Assembly: GCF_019890615.1 (NCBI RefSeq) | Contig: NZ_JAINVZ010000031.1 | Location: forward strand, 1-61,311 | Direction: 5' to 3' | From: Streptantibioticus parmotrematis | Lineage (GTDB): Bacteria; Actinomycetota; Actinomycetes; Streptomycetales; Streptomycetaceae | Length of the DNA stretch: 61,311 nucleotides | Shown: in pieces, positions 35,864-44,341 of the stretch | Position numbering within the stretch: position 1 is the stretch's first letter | Layout: each line of letters starts with the position of its first letter | The notes under the pieces: model-generated | The model's input: only the letters and a program-made list of their open reading frames with translations | Database searches by the model: none | Told to the model about the DNA's origin: nothing | Made by a program: the position numbers and the translations under genes

Positions 35864-38167
35864 ATGCGCTCGAAGAAAAGACACTCCGGCAGACCGGACG
35901 TGCGCTGGGCGAGAACCGCCGCCACCGCGCTCCTGTCCGCCGGGGCCCTGGTGACCGGCGGGCTGATCGCCGCGGGCCCGGCCGCCGCGGCCACCCACCA
36001 GAGCACCGCCACGAGCAGCACCAGCAGCACGGTGAAGGTCAAGGACGCCTGCGACCAGGCCAGCAAGCCCGGTTACATGTCCTGCTTCGCGGAGAAGCGC
36101 ACCGACATCGCGCACCGCATGGGCATCTCGCCCAACGCCTCGCCGTCCGGTTACGGCCCGAGCCAGCTGCAGTCGGCGTACAACCTCGCCTCGGCCGCGG
36201 CCTCCGGCGGCAGCGGCCAGACGGTCGCCGTGGTCGACGCCTTCGACGACCCGAACGCCGCCAGCGACCTGGCCACCTACCGCAGCCAGTTCGGCCTCCC
36301 GGCGTGCGGCAGCGGATGCTTCCAGAAGGTCAACGAGAACGGCCAGACCAGCCCGCTTCCCTCCCCCGCGCCGTCCTCGGACGACTGGACGGGTGAGGAG
36401 TCGCTGGACGTCGACATGGTCTCCGCCGTCTGCCCCAACTGCCACATCATCCTGGTGGAGGCCAGCTCGGAGAGCGACTCCGACCTGGGCACCGCGGTCA
36501 ACACCGCGGTCAGCATGGGTGCGAAGTACGTCTCCAACTCCTACGGCGGCTCCGAGGACTCCTCGCAGACCTCCGAGGACACCCAGTACTACGACCACCC
36601 CGGTGTCGCGGTGACCGCCTCGGCCGGTGACAGCGGCTACGGCGCCGAGTACCCGGCCGCCTCGCAGTACGTCACCTCGGTCGGCGGCACCTCGCTGAAG
36701 ACCGCGTCCAACTCCCGTGGCTGGTCCGAGTCGGTGTGGGACACCTCCTCCTCCGAGGGCACCGGCTCCGGCTGCTCCGCCTACGACCCGAAGCCGTCCT
36801 GGCAGAAGGACACCGGCTGCTCGAAGCGGACCATCTCGGACGTCTCCGCGGTCGCCGACCCGGCCACCGGCGTGGCGGTCTACGACACGTACAACGGCAA
36901 CGGCGGCTGGAACGAGTACGGCGGCACCAGCGCCTCCTCGCCGATCATCGCCTCCGTCTACGCGCTGGCGGGCGCCCCGACGGCCGGCACCACCCCGGCG
37001 TCGTACCCCTACGCCCACACCTCGTCGCTCAACGACGTGACCTCGGGCTCCAACGGCTCCTGCTCGCCCAGCTACCTGTGCACCGCGGGCACCGGCTACG
37101 ACGGCCCGACCGGCCTCGGCACGCCGAACGGCACCGCCGCCTTCACCAACGGCACCAGCACCGGCAACACCGTGACGGTCACCAACCCGGGCAACCAGTC
37201 GACCCGTTCGGGCACCGCGGTCTCGCTCCAGATCAACGCGAGCGACTCGGCCAGCGGCCAGACCCTCACCTACAGCGCCACCGGCCTCCCGGCGGGCCTG
37301 TCGATCAACTCCTCCAGCGGCCTGATCACCGGCACCCCGACGACCACCGGCTCGTCCAACGTGACGGTCACCGTCAAGGACACCACCGGCGCCTCGGGCA
37401 CCACCACCTTCACCTGGGCGGTCACCACCGCCACCGGCAACACGGTGACGGTCACCAACCCGGGCAGCCAGTCCACCGCGGTGGGCACCTCGGTCTCGCT
37501 GCCGATCAGCGCCAGTGACTCGGCCAGCGGCCAGACCCTCACCTACAGCGCCACCGGCCTCCCGGCGGGTCTGTCGATCAACTCCTCCACCGGTGTCATC
37601 TCCGGCACCCCGACCGCCGCGGGCACCTCCAACGTGACGGTCACCGCCACCGACACCACCGGCGCCTCCGGCTCGGCCACCTTCGGCTGGACGGTCACCA
37701 CCTCCGGTGGCGGCTGCACCGGCTCCCAGCTGCTCGGCAACCCCGGCTTCGAGACCGGCTCGGCCGCTCCGTGGACCGCGTCCTCCGGCGTGATCGACGA
37801 CAGCAGCAGCGCCCCGGCGCACTCGGGCAACTGGAAGGCGTGGCTGGACGGTTACGGCACCACCCACACCGACACCCTCTCCCAGACCGTCACCGTCCCC
37901 TCGGGCTGCAAGGCCACGCTGAGCTGGTGGCAGTACATCTCCACCCAGGAGACGGGCAAGACCGCGTACGACAAGCTGACGGTCACCGCCAACGGCACCA
38001 CCGTGGCGACCTACTCCAACGCCGACGCGACCAGCGGCTACGTCCAGAAGTCCGTCGACCTGTCCTCCTACGCGGGCCAGTCGGTGACGATCAAGTTCAC
38101 CGGCAAGGAGGACTCCAGCCTCGCGACCAGCTTCCTGATCGACGACACGTCGCTCCAGACCAGCTGA
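35864..38167 (+). CDS. Secreted S53 sedolisin-type serine-carboxyl peptidase with two Ig-like domains
   Basis: A 767-residue precursor. The signal peptide is about 1-43. The catalytic domain (about 97-425) has the Glu/Asp pair in GEESLDVD (Glu178, Asp182), the oxyanion Asp256 in SAGDSG, the nucleophile Ser356 in GGTSAS and a calcium-site pattern near 391-413. Two near-identical putative Ig (He_PIG) domains follow at about 435-522 and 526-612, then a C-terminal beta-rich domain (about 618-765) resembling carbohydrate-binding modules. Only about 55 residues separate signal and catalytic domain, so the usual large pro-kumamolisin activation domain is missing or very short. GGAGG lies 8 nt before ATG. 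Sedolisins work at acidic pH. Confidence 0.9.
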   Translation: MRSKKRHSGRPDVRWARTAATALLSAGALVTGGLIAAGPAAAATHQSTATSSTSSTVKVKDACDQASKPGYMSCFAEKRTDIAHRMGISPNASPSGYGPSQLQSAYNLASAAASGGSGQTVAVVDAFDDPNAASDLATYRSQFGLPACGSGCFQKVNENGQTSPLPSPAPSSDDWTGEESLDVDMVSAVCPNCHIILVEASSESDSDLGTAVNTAVSMGAKYVSNSYGGSEDSSQTSEDTQYYDHPGVAVTASAGDSGYGAEYPAASQYVTSVGGTSLKTASNSRGWSESVWDTSSSEGTGSGCSAYDPKPSWQKDTGCSKRTISDVSAVADPATGVAVYDTYNGNGGWNEYGGTSASSPIIASVYALAGAPTAGTTPASYPYAHTSSLNDVTSGSNGSCSPSYLCTAGTGYDGPTGLGTPNGTAAFTNGTSTGNTVTVTNPGNQSTRSGTAVSLQINASDSASGQTLTYSATGLPAGLSINSSSGLITGTPTTTGSSNVTVTVKDTTGASGTTTFTWAVTTATGNTVTVTNPGSQSTAVGTSVSLPISASDSASGQTLTYSATGLPAGLSINSSTGVISGTPTAAGTSNVTVTATDTTGASGSATFGWTVTTSGGGCTGSQLLGNPGFETGSAAPWTASSGVIDDSSSAPAHSGNWKAWLDGYGTTHTDTLSQTVTVPSGCKATLSWWQYISTQETGKTAYDKLTVTANGTTVATYSNADATSGYVQKSVDLSSYAGQSVTIKFTGKEDSSLATSFLIDDTSLQTS
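37166..37705 (+). repeat. Tandem 273-bp coding repeat (two Ig-like domains)
   Basis: Copies at about 37166-37438 and 37439-37705 encode the two He_PIG domains. Both begin NTVTVTNPG and share SDSASGQTLTYSATGLPAGL. The close identity suggests recent duplication or ongoing gene conversion. Confidence 0.85.
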
Positions 38168-38207
38168 ACAGGGCTGAAGCAACGGCACGTTGAACCACAC
38201 GCACAGA

Positions 38208-38241
38208 GGCGGGTCCGGGGCGAAAGCGTCCCGGACCCGCC
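38208..38241. terminator. Bidirectional terminator after the sedolisin gene
   Basis: A perfect 12-bp stem, GGCGGGTCCGGG at 38208-38219 paired with 38230-38241, and a 10-nt loop with GCGAAAGC. It lies between two convergent genes, 40 bp past the sedolisin stop. Confidence 0.8.
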
Positions 38242-38269
38242 GTACGTCCGGCCCCCCGCGCCGTCGGTG

Positions 38270-39070
38270 TCAGGCCAACCGCCAGTAGGCGTCGTCGTGT
38301 TCGCCGGTGGGCTCGAAGTCGAAGTCCAGGCCCGTGAGGCCCCTCGGCACGTCGAAGGCGAACACCACGGTCGCCGACCCGCCCGCCTTGAGCGTCCCGG
38401 GGAAGTCCGCGGCGTCGGTGGAGATCAGCTCCAGGTCGGTCGAGGCGTCACCGGCGGTGGCGAAGTAGGTGTAGTCGCCCAGGTCCAGGTCGGCGCCCCC
38501 GGTCGCGCGCACCGTCACCGTGAAGCGGTACGCGACGTCGCCCGGGGTGTAGCCGTCCGAGCCCGCGGGCGGGGTGAACCGCCGCGGCGCGCCTACCGTC
38601 ACCCGTGTCCCGTCGCCGAACGCCGCCGTGCCGCCGGGACCCAGCGGACGGTCGTACGTGCCGCGCCCCGAGGTCAGCGGCACCTGCGCGCCGCCGAACC
38701 ACCGGTCCCCCGACGAGGTGGCCGCGGTCGCGATCACCACGAGGGACAGCCCGACGGCGGCCGCCCCCAGCGCCGCGCCGGCCAACGCCTGACGGCCGTT
38801 GCCCGCCTCACCGCGCCGTGCCCGCCGCCTGCCGACCAGACCCGCGACGATCGCCGGTATCCCCAGCGGCAGTCCGAGGACCACTCCGTGCAGCGTGACC
38901 GCCGCGAGCGTGGCCCCGGCGCCCAGCACCAGCGCGGCGAGCCCGGCCCCGTCCCGCGGCGCGGGCCGCAGCCAGGCGGCGTACCGGGAGGACGTGGTGG
39001 CGGCCTCGGGGGTCTCGGGGGTGCCGGAGACGGGGAGTTCGGAGGCGGGGGTGTGCGACGCGTCGGGCAT
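38270..39070 (-). CDS. Membrane protein with DUF4190-like and DUF4352-like parts
   Basis: A 266-residue protein. Two hydrophobic segments (about 42-80 and 95-118) resemble the DUF4190 membrane unit. The outer C-terminal region (about 140-265) is a beta-rich domain of the DUF4352/telokin-like type (GTYDRPLGPGGTAAFGDG...), usually found on the cell surface. No enzyme motif is visible. It is divergent from the deaminase gene and converges with the sedolisin gene. Confidence 0.72.
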   Translation of the reverse strand: MPDASHTPASELPVSGTPETPEAATTSSRYAAWLRPAPRDGAGLAALVLGAGATLAAVTLHGVVLGLPLGIPAIVAGLVGRRRARRGEAGNGRQALAGAALGAAAVGLSLVVIATAATSSGDRWFGGAQVPLTSGRGTYDRPLGPGGTAAFGDGTRVTVGAPRRFTPPAGSDGYTPGDVAYRFTVTVRATGGADLDLGDYTYFATAGDASTDLELISTDAADFPGTLKAGGSATVVFAFDVPRGLTGLDFDFEPTGEHDDAYWRLA

Positions 39071-39152
39071 CGATGCCTCCCGTCGATTCCTCGGTGATTC
39101 CTGGGGATACGTCCGGCAATGCTATGGCCCACAGGGCGTTCCGCCGTGCGTC

Positions 39153-39158
39153 TACGAT
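39153..39158 (+). promoter_or_regulatory. Candidate -10 element TACGAT for the deaminase gene
   Basis: TACGAT lies 32 bp before the ATG at 39190, a usual distance for a sigma-HrdB-type promoter. No clear -35 hexamer is seen at 17-18 bp. Confidence 0.3.
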
Positions 39159-39189
39159 GAGCCGGACGACACGATCCCAGGAGGCCCGC

Positions 39190-40239
39190 ATGACCGACAG
39201 CACCGCCGCACCCGGCGGCCCGGACCTCGGTGGGTTCATCGCCGGACTGCCCAAGGCGGAGCTGCACGTGCACCACGTGGGGTCGGCCTCCCCGCGCATC
39301 GTCGCCGAACTGGCCTCCCGCCACCCGGACTCCGCGGTGCCGGACGACCCGGACGCGCTGCGCGAGTACTTCACCTTCCGCGACTTCGCGCACTTCATCG
39401 ACGTCTACCTGTCGGTGGTCGACCTGATCAGGGACGCGGAGGACGTGCGGCTGCTGACCTTCGAGGTCGCCCGCGACATGGCCCGCCAGCGGGTGCGCTA
39501 CGCCGAGCTGACCATCACCCCGTACAGCTCGGTGCGGCGCGGCATCCCGGCGCAGGCGTTCATGGAGGCGATCGAGGACGCGCGCAAGGCCGCGGAGACC
39601 GAGTTCAGCACGGTGCTGCGCTGGTGCTTCGACATCCCGGGCGAGGCGGGGCTGGAGTCGGCCGAGGTCACCACGGAACTGGTGGAGCGCCACGCCCCTC
39701 AGGGGCTGGTCTCGTTCGGTCTGGGCGGTCCCGAGATCGGCGTGCCGCGCCCGCAGTTCAAGCCGTACTTCGACCGCGCCCGCGCCCTCGGCTTGCGCAG
39801 CGTGCCGCACTCGGGCGAGACGACGGGCCCGGAGTCGGTGTGGGACGCGTTGCGCGACCTGGGCGCCGAGCGCATCGGCCACGGCACCAGCGCGGTGCGC
39901 GACCCGCGTCTGCTGGCCCATCTCGCGGAGCACCGGATCCCGCTGGAGGTCTGCCCGACCTCGAACGTGGCGACGCGCGCGGTGGCGTCGCTGGAGGAGC
40001 ACCCGATCCGTCAGATGGTCGACGCGGGCGTCCTGGTGACCGTCAACAGCGACGACCCGCCGATGTTCGGCACCGACCTCAACACGGAGTACGCGGTCGC
40101 CGCCCGGCTGCTGGACCTCGACGCCAAGGGCGTGGCGGACCTGGCGAAGAACGCGGTCGAGGCGTCCTTCCAGACGGAGGAGGCGAAGACCGCCCTGCGC
40201 GAGGAGATCGACGCGTACACGGCAGGCTGGACCGGCTGA
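39190..40239 (+). CDS. Adenosine-deaminase-fold enzyme, probably aminodeoxyfutalosine deaminase
   Basis: A 349-residue TIM-barrel deaminase. Metal and catalytic residues are present: HVH at 26-28, His207 with Glu210 in PHSGE, His231 in GHGTS, and Asp288-Asp289. The residue that follows the HxH motif in true adenosine deaminases as DG (Asp binding the ribose 5'-OH) is Val here (HVHHVGSASPR), and an Arg follows strand 1. A related Streptomyces avermitilis protein from this family was reported to deaminate 6-aminodeoxyfutalosine in the futalosine route to menaquinone, with specificity linked to an Arg after strand 1. AGGAGG precedes ATG by 5 nt. Ordinary adenosine deaminase remains possible. Confidence 0.8.
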   Translation: MTDSTAAPGGPDLGGFIAGLPKAELHVHHVGSASPRIVAELASRHPDSAVPDDPDALREYFTFRDFAHFIDVYLSVVDLIRDAEDVRLLTFEVARDMARQRVRYAELTITPYSSVRRGIPAQAFMEAIEDARKAAETEFSTVLRWCFDIPGEAGLESAEVTTELVERHAPQGLVSFGLGGPEIGVPRPQFKPYFDRARALGLRSVPHSGETTGPESVWDALRDLGAERIGHGTSAVRDPRLLAHLAEHRIPLEVCPTSNVATRAVASLEEHPIRQMVDAGVLVTVNSDDPPMFGTDLNTEYAVAARLLDLDAKGVADLAKNAVEASFQTEEAKTALREEIDAYTAGWTG

Positions 40240-40291
40240 GCGGCCGGGCCCCGGCGCGAGCACGCGTCCGCGCCCAGGCCGACAGGCCGTC

Positions 40292-40771
40292 TCACGCCGC
40301 CAGTTCGAAGCGTTCGAGGCGTTTGATCATGCGGTGGACCGCCAGCAGCGGGATGATGCCGAAGACGCCGAACGACATGTCGATCAGGGTCCAGCCGAAC
40401 GGGATGCCGCGGATCGGGCCGCAGATCAGGGCGAGCGGGATGATGCCGACGCAGGCGATCATGCCGAACTCGATCACCCAGATGTTGCGCACCGGGTCGC
40501 GGTAGGGCCCGTAGAAGGCGACCGCGATGGCCAGGTGCGCGAAGGCGAGCCAGTCGGTGCCGTACAGGACGAACGGATAGCGCGCGTCGGTGGCGACCAG
40601 GCCCAACCGGCAGGTGTGGATCCAGTGCGCGACCAGCGGCAGGTGCATCCCGTCCAGCCAGCGCACCTCGTGCACCAGCGGGAAGGCCGTGGCGCCGCTG
40701 AGCACCAGGCACACCACGAAGACGACGAGCCAGATCCGGATGCGGCGCAGCAGCGCCTCGCTTCCCCCCAT
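40292..40771 (-). CDS. Conserved integral membrane protein, unknown function
   Basis: A 159-residue protein with about four membrane spans (about 12-30, 75-90, 97-115, 128-147). It is rich in Trp and aromatic residues, with YGPYRDPVRNIWVIEFG between spans. It has no recognisable catalytic motif. It converges with the deaminase gene and lies behind a strong hairpin from the aldehyde dehydrogenase gene. I do not recognise the family. Confidence 0.7.
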   Translation of the reverse strand: MGGSEALLRRIRIWLVVFVVCLVLSGATAFPLVHEVRWLDGMHLPLVAHWIHTCRLGLVATDARYPFVLYGTDWLAFAHLAIAVAFYGPYRDPVRNIWVIEFGMIACVGIIPLALICGPIRGIPFGWTLIDMSFGVFGIIPLLAVHRMIKRLERFELAA

Positions 40772-40787
40772 GTCCGCGCACCCTACG

Positions 40788-40822
40788 CCCGGGCCCCGGA
40801 CGTGGTGCGTCCGGGGCCCGGG
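40788..40822 (-). terminator. Terminator hairpin after the 40834 aldehyde dehydrogenase
   Basis: A perfect 15-bp stem, CCCGGGCCCCGGACG at 40788-40802 with its complement at 40808-40822, and a 5-nt loop. It begins 12 bp past the stop codon on the minus strand. Confidence 0.8.
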
Positions 40823-40833
40823 GCGGTGTCACC

Positions 40834-42270
40834 TCACGCGTCGAGCGACGTCATCACGTGCTTGACGCGGGTGTAGTCCTCGAAGCCGTACGCCGACAGG
40901 TCCTTGCCGTAGCCGGACTTCTTGAAGCCGCCGTGCGGCATCTCGGCGACCAGCGGGATGTGGGTGTTGATCCACACGCAGCCGAAGTCGAGCTTCTTCG
41001 ACATCCGCATGGCGCGGCCGTGGTTCTTGGTCCACACCGAGGACGCCAGCGCGTAGTCGACGCCGTTGGCCCACTCGACGGCCTGGTCCTCGTCGGCGAA
41101 GGACTGCACGGTGATGACGGGGCCGAAGACCTCGTTCTGGATGATCTCGTCGTCCTGCTTCAGGCCCGACACGACGGTCGGCGCGAAGAAGTAGCCCTTC
41201 TCGCCCACCCGGTGGCCGCCGGTCTGCACCTTGGCGTGCGACGGCAGCCGCTCGATGAAGCCGGTGACCTGCTTCAGCTGGTTGGCGTTGTTCAGCGGCC
41301 CGTACAGCACGTCCTCGTCGTCCGGCTGCCCGGTCTTCGTGTCGGCCGCGGCCTTGGTCAGGGCGGCGACGAACTCGTCGTGGATCGACTCGTGGACCAG
41401 CACGCGGGTGGCCGCCGTACAGTCCTGGCCGGCGTTGAAGAAGCCCGCCACCGAGATGTCCTCGACGGCCTTGGGGATGTCGACGTCCTCGAAGACCACG
41501 ACCGGGGCCTTGCCGCCCAGTTCCAGGTGGACCCGCTTGAGGTCCTTCGAGGCGGTCTCGGCGACCTGCATGCCGGCTCGTACCGAACCGGTGATGGAGG
41601 CCATCGCGGGGGTGTGGTGCTCGACCATCAGGCGGCCGGTGTCGCGGTCGCCGCAGACGACGTTGAAGACGCCCTTGGGCACCACGTCGCCGATGATCTC
41701 CGCGAGCAGCGCGGTGGACGCCGGAGTGGTGTCGGACGGCTTGAGCACGACGGTGTTGCCCGCGGCCAGGGCCGGGGCGAACTTCCACACCGCCATCATC
41801 ATCGGGTAGTTCCACGGCGCGACCTGCGCGCACACGCCCACCGGCTCGCGGCGCACGAAGGAGGTCAGGCCCTCCATGTACTCGCCGCCGGACTTGCCCT
41901 CCAGCAGCCGGGCCGCACCGGCGAAGAAGCGGATCTGGTCGACCATCGGCGGGATCTCCTCGGACCGCGTCAGGCCGATGGGCTTGCCGGTGTTCTCGCT
42001 CTCGGCGGCGATCAGTTCCTCGGCGCGCTCCTCGATCGCGTCGGCGATCTTCAGCAGCGCCTTCTGCCGCTCGGCCGGGGTGGTGTCGCGCCAGGCCGGG
42101 AAGGCCGCGGCGGCGGCCGCCATGGCGGCGTCCACGTCGGCGGCTGCGGACAGCGGGGCCGTGGCGTACGCCTCGCCGGTGGCGGGGTTGACGACGTCGG
42201 TGGTGCGCCCGTCGGCGGCGTCGCGGAACTCTCCGTCGATGTAGTTACGCAGAGTACGGAGCTCGCTCAC
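40834..42270 (-). CDS. Gamma-aminobutyraldehyde dehydrogenase, second copy
   Basis: A 478-residue ALDH with APWNYPMMMAVWKFAPA, ELGGKAP and the catalytic Cys in NAGQDCTAATR near 288. Its C-terminal EMPHGGFKKSGYGKDLSAYG matches the enzyme at 31193 closely. GTG 42270 follows AGGAG at 6 nt. It is divergent from an lrp-type gene that is coupled to a putrescine-type aminotransferase, so together they form an amine to aminoaldehyde to amino-acid unit. The substrate (4-aminobutanal versus 3-aminopropanal) cannot be told. Confidence 0.9.
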   Translation of the reverse strand: MSELRTLRNYIDGEFRDAADGRTTDVVNPATGEAYATAPLSAAADVDAAMAAAAAAFPAWRDTTPAERQKALLKIADAIEERAEELIAAESENTGKPIGLTRSEEIPPMVDQIRFFAGAARLLEGKSGGEYMEGLTSFVRREPVGVCAQVAPWNYPMMMAVWKFAPALAAGNTVVLKPSDTTPASTALLAEIIGDVVPKGVFNVVCGDRDTGRLMVEHHTPAMASITGSVRAGMQVAETASKDLKRVHLELGGKAPVVVFEDVDIPKAVEDISVAGFFNAGQDCTAATRVLVHESIHDEFVAALTKAAADTKTGQPDDEDVLYGPLNNANQLKQVTGFIERLPSHAKVQTGGHRVGEKGYFFAPTVVSGLKQDDEIIQNEVFGPVITVQSFADEDQAVEWANGVDYALASSVWTKNHGRAMRMSKKLDFGCVWINTHIPLVAEMPHGGFKKSGYGKDLSAYGFEDYTRVKHVMTSLDA

Positions 42271-42396
42271 TGCCTTCTCCTGTCCTGTGTCCTGATGTCC
42301 TGAAGTGCGGTACCGGCTGTCCGGTGTCCGGTGTGTGAGACACCTCCCACCCTAGTCGCTGGACCACCGTATTCGACATACCCGACACCGCCAAAC

Positions 42397-42445
42397 AATG
42401 GAATCGGTACTTTCGCGATCGCTTTACGACGGATTTCATCGCGAA
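42397..42445. promoter_or_regulatory. Candidate operator upstream of lrp-aminotransferase and aldehyde dehydrogenase
   Basis: It contains AATGGAATCG (42397-42406), also present upstream of the pot operon, and an 8-bp inverted repeat TTCGCGAT (42412-42419) facing ATCGCGAA (42438-42445) with an 18-bp spacer. The region is A/T-richer than its surroundings. Autoregulation by the Lrp protein is a likely role. Confidence 0.45.
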
Positions 42446-42470
42446 GGGCTTGCCAAGGTGACGAGTCCTC

Positions 42471-42977
42471 GTGCAGAGTGACCCCGTGGCCACTCGTACA
42501 CCCGAACCGAAAGACCGCAGCGGCGGCACACCGGTGATCGACTCCGTCTCCAAGGCGATCATCGAGCAGCTGCAGGAGGACGGTCGCCGCCCCTACGCAG
42601 CCATCGGCAAGGCGGTCGGCCTGTCGGAGGCAGCCGTCCGGCAGCGCGTCCAGAAGCTGCTCGATCACGGCGTAATGCAGATCGTCGCCGTGACCGACCC
42701 GCTGACCGTGGGCTTCCGGCGCCAGGCGATGGTGGGCATTACCGTCGAAGGCGACATCGAGCCCGTTTCGGACGCGCTGGCCGAGATGGGCGAGGTGGAG
42801 TACGTCGTCGTCACCGCGGGATCCTTCGATCTGCTGATCGAGATCGTCTGCGAGGACGACGACCACCTCCTGGAGATGATCAACAAGCGGATCCGCACGC
42901 TGCCCGGCGTGCGGTCCACCGAGAGCTTCGTCTACCTCAAGCTCCGGAAGCAGACCTACACCTGGGGAACCAGATAG
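42471..42977 (+). CDS. Lrp/AsnC family transcriptional regulator
   Basis: A 168-residue feast/famine regulator. The helix-turn-helix lies near 25-70 (IIEQLQEDGRRPYAAIGKAVGLSEAAVRQRV region) and the RAM ligand-binding/oligomerisation domain near 85-160. GTG 42471 has AAGGTGA upstream; GTG 42486 is an alternative start. The aminotransferase ATG is 2 bp after its stop, so regulator and enzyme are co-expressed. It is divergent from an aldehyde dehydrogenase gene. It probably senses an amino acid or amine and controls both directions. Confidence 0.92.
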   Translation: MQSDPVATRTPEPKDRSGGTPVIDSVSKAIIEQLQEDGRRPYAAIGKAVGLSEAAVRQRVQKLLDHGVMQIVAVTDPLTVGFRRQAMVGITVEGDIEPVSDALAEMGEVEYVVVTAGSFDLLIEIVCEDDDHLLEMINKRIRTLPGVRSTESFVYLKLRKQTYTWGTR

Positions 42978-42979
42978 CC

Positions 42980-44341
42980 ATGAGCGCGGACCTCTCGAAG
43001 AGCGCGTACGACCACCTGTGGATGCATTTCACCCGCATGTCGTCGTACGAGAACGCCCCTGTGCCGACCATCGTGCGCGGTGAGGGCACCTACATCTACG
43101 ACAGCAACGGCAGGAAGTACCTCGACGGCCTCGCGGGCCTGTTCGTGGTCCAGGCCGGACACGGACGCCAGGAACTGGCCGAGGTCGCCGCCAAGCAGGC
43201 GTCGGAACTGGCCTTCTTCCCCATCTGGTCGTACGCCCACCCCAAGGCCGTCGAACTGGCCGAGCGGCTGGCCGAGTACGCGCCGGGCGACCTCAACAAG
43301 GTCTTCTTCACCACCGGCGGCGGCGAGGCCGTCGAGACCGCGTGGAAGCTGGCCAAGCAGTACCACAAGCTCACGGGCAACCACACCAAGTACAAGGTGA
43401 TCTCGCGCGCCGTCGCCTACCACGGCACCCCGCAGGGCGCGCTGTCCATCACCGGTCTGCCCGCGCTCAAGGCGCCGTTCGAGCCGCTGGTCCCCGGCGC
43501 GCACAAGGTGCCCAACACCAACATCTACCGGGCGCCGATCCACGGTGACGACCCGGAGGCGTTCGGCCGCTGGGCCGCCGACCAGATCGAGCAGGAGATC
43601 CTCTTCGAGGGCCCGGAGACGGTCGCCGCCGTCTTCCTGGAGCCGGTGCAGAACGCCGGCGGCTGCTTCCCGCCGCCGCCCGGGTACTTCCAGCGGGTCC
43701 GCGAGATCTGCGACCAGTACGACGTGCTGCTCGTCTCCGACGAGGTCATCTGCGCCTTCGGCCGCCTCGGCACGATGTTCGCCTGCGACAAGTTCGGCTA
43801 CGTGCCCGACATCATCACCTGCGCCAAGGGCATGACGTCCGGTTACTCGCCGATCGGCGCCGCGATCGTCTCCGACCGGATCGCCGAGCCGTTCTACAAG
43901 CAGGACAACACCTTCCTGCACGGCTACACCTTCGGTGGCCACCCGGTCTCCGCGGCGGTGGCGCTGGCCAACCTCGACCTGTTCGAGCGCGAAGGCCTCA
44001 ACAAGCACGTCCTGGACAACGAGTCGGCGTTCCTCGGCACGCTGGGCAAGCTGCACGACCTGCCGATCGTCGGCGACGTGCGCGGCAACGGCTTCTTCTA
44101 CGGCATCGAGCTGGTGAAGGACAAGGCCACCAAGGAGACCTTCTCCGACGAGGAGTGCGAGCGCCTGCTGTACGGCTTCGTCTCCAAGAAGCTCTTCGAG
44201 AACGGCCTGTACTGCCGGGCGGACGACCGCGGCGACCCGGTCATCCAGCTCTCCCCGCCGCTGATCTCCGACCAGTCGACCTTCGACGAGATCGAGCAGA
44301 TCATCCGCGGCGTGCTCACGGAGGCCTGGACCAAGCTGTGA
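42980..44341 (+). CDS. Class III aminotransferase, putrescine/beta-alanine-pyruvate type
   Basis: A 453-residue PLP enzyme. It shows FFTTGGGEAVETAWKLAKQ near 111-129, LLVSDEVICAFGRLG near 253-267 and the Schiff-base lysine in TCAKGMTSGYSPIG near 281-294. The family (omega-amino-acid:pyruvate and putrescine:pyruvate aminotransferases) differs from GabT at 20770. Its position with Lrp and the divergent aminobutyraldehyde dehydrogenase supports a first step from putrescine or cadaverine. The stop codon lies in the first of four GTGATCC words and a strong terminator follows. Confidence 0.9.
   Translation: MSADLSKSAYDHLWMHFTRMSSYENAPVPTIVRGEGTYIYDSNGRKYLDGLAGLFVVQAGHGRQELAEVAAKQASELAFFPIWSYAHPKAVELAERLAEYAPGDLNKVFFTTGGGEAVETAWKLAKQYHKLTGNHTKYKVISRAVAYHGTPQGALSITGLPALKAPFEPLVPGAHKVPNTNIYRAPIHGDDPEAFGRWAADQIEQEILFEGPETVAAVFLEPVQNAGGCFPPPPGYFQRVREICDQYDVLLVSDEVICAFGRLGTMFACDKFGYVPDIITCAKGMTSGYSPIGAAIVSDRIAEPFYKQDNTFLHGYTFGGHPVSAAVALANLDLFEREGLNKHVLDNESAFLGTLGKLHDLPIVGDVRGNGFFYGIELVKDKATKETFSDEECERLLYGFVSKKLFENGLYCRADDRGDPVIQLSPPLISDQSTFDEIEQIIRGVLTEAWTKL

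Noticed and set aside
35816-38200. 794-codon minus-strand frame opposite the sedolisin gene
   Set aside because: It has Gly/Val/Arg-rich composition and no domains, whereas the plus strand has signal peptide, catalytic motifs and a ribosome site.
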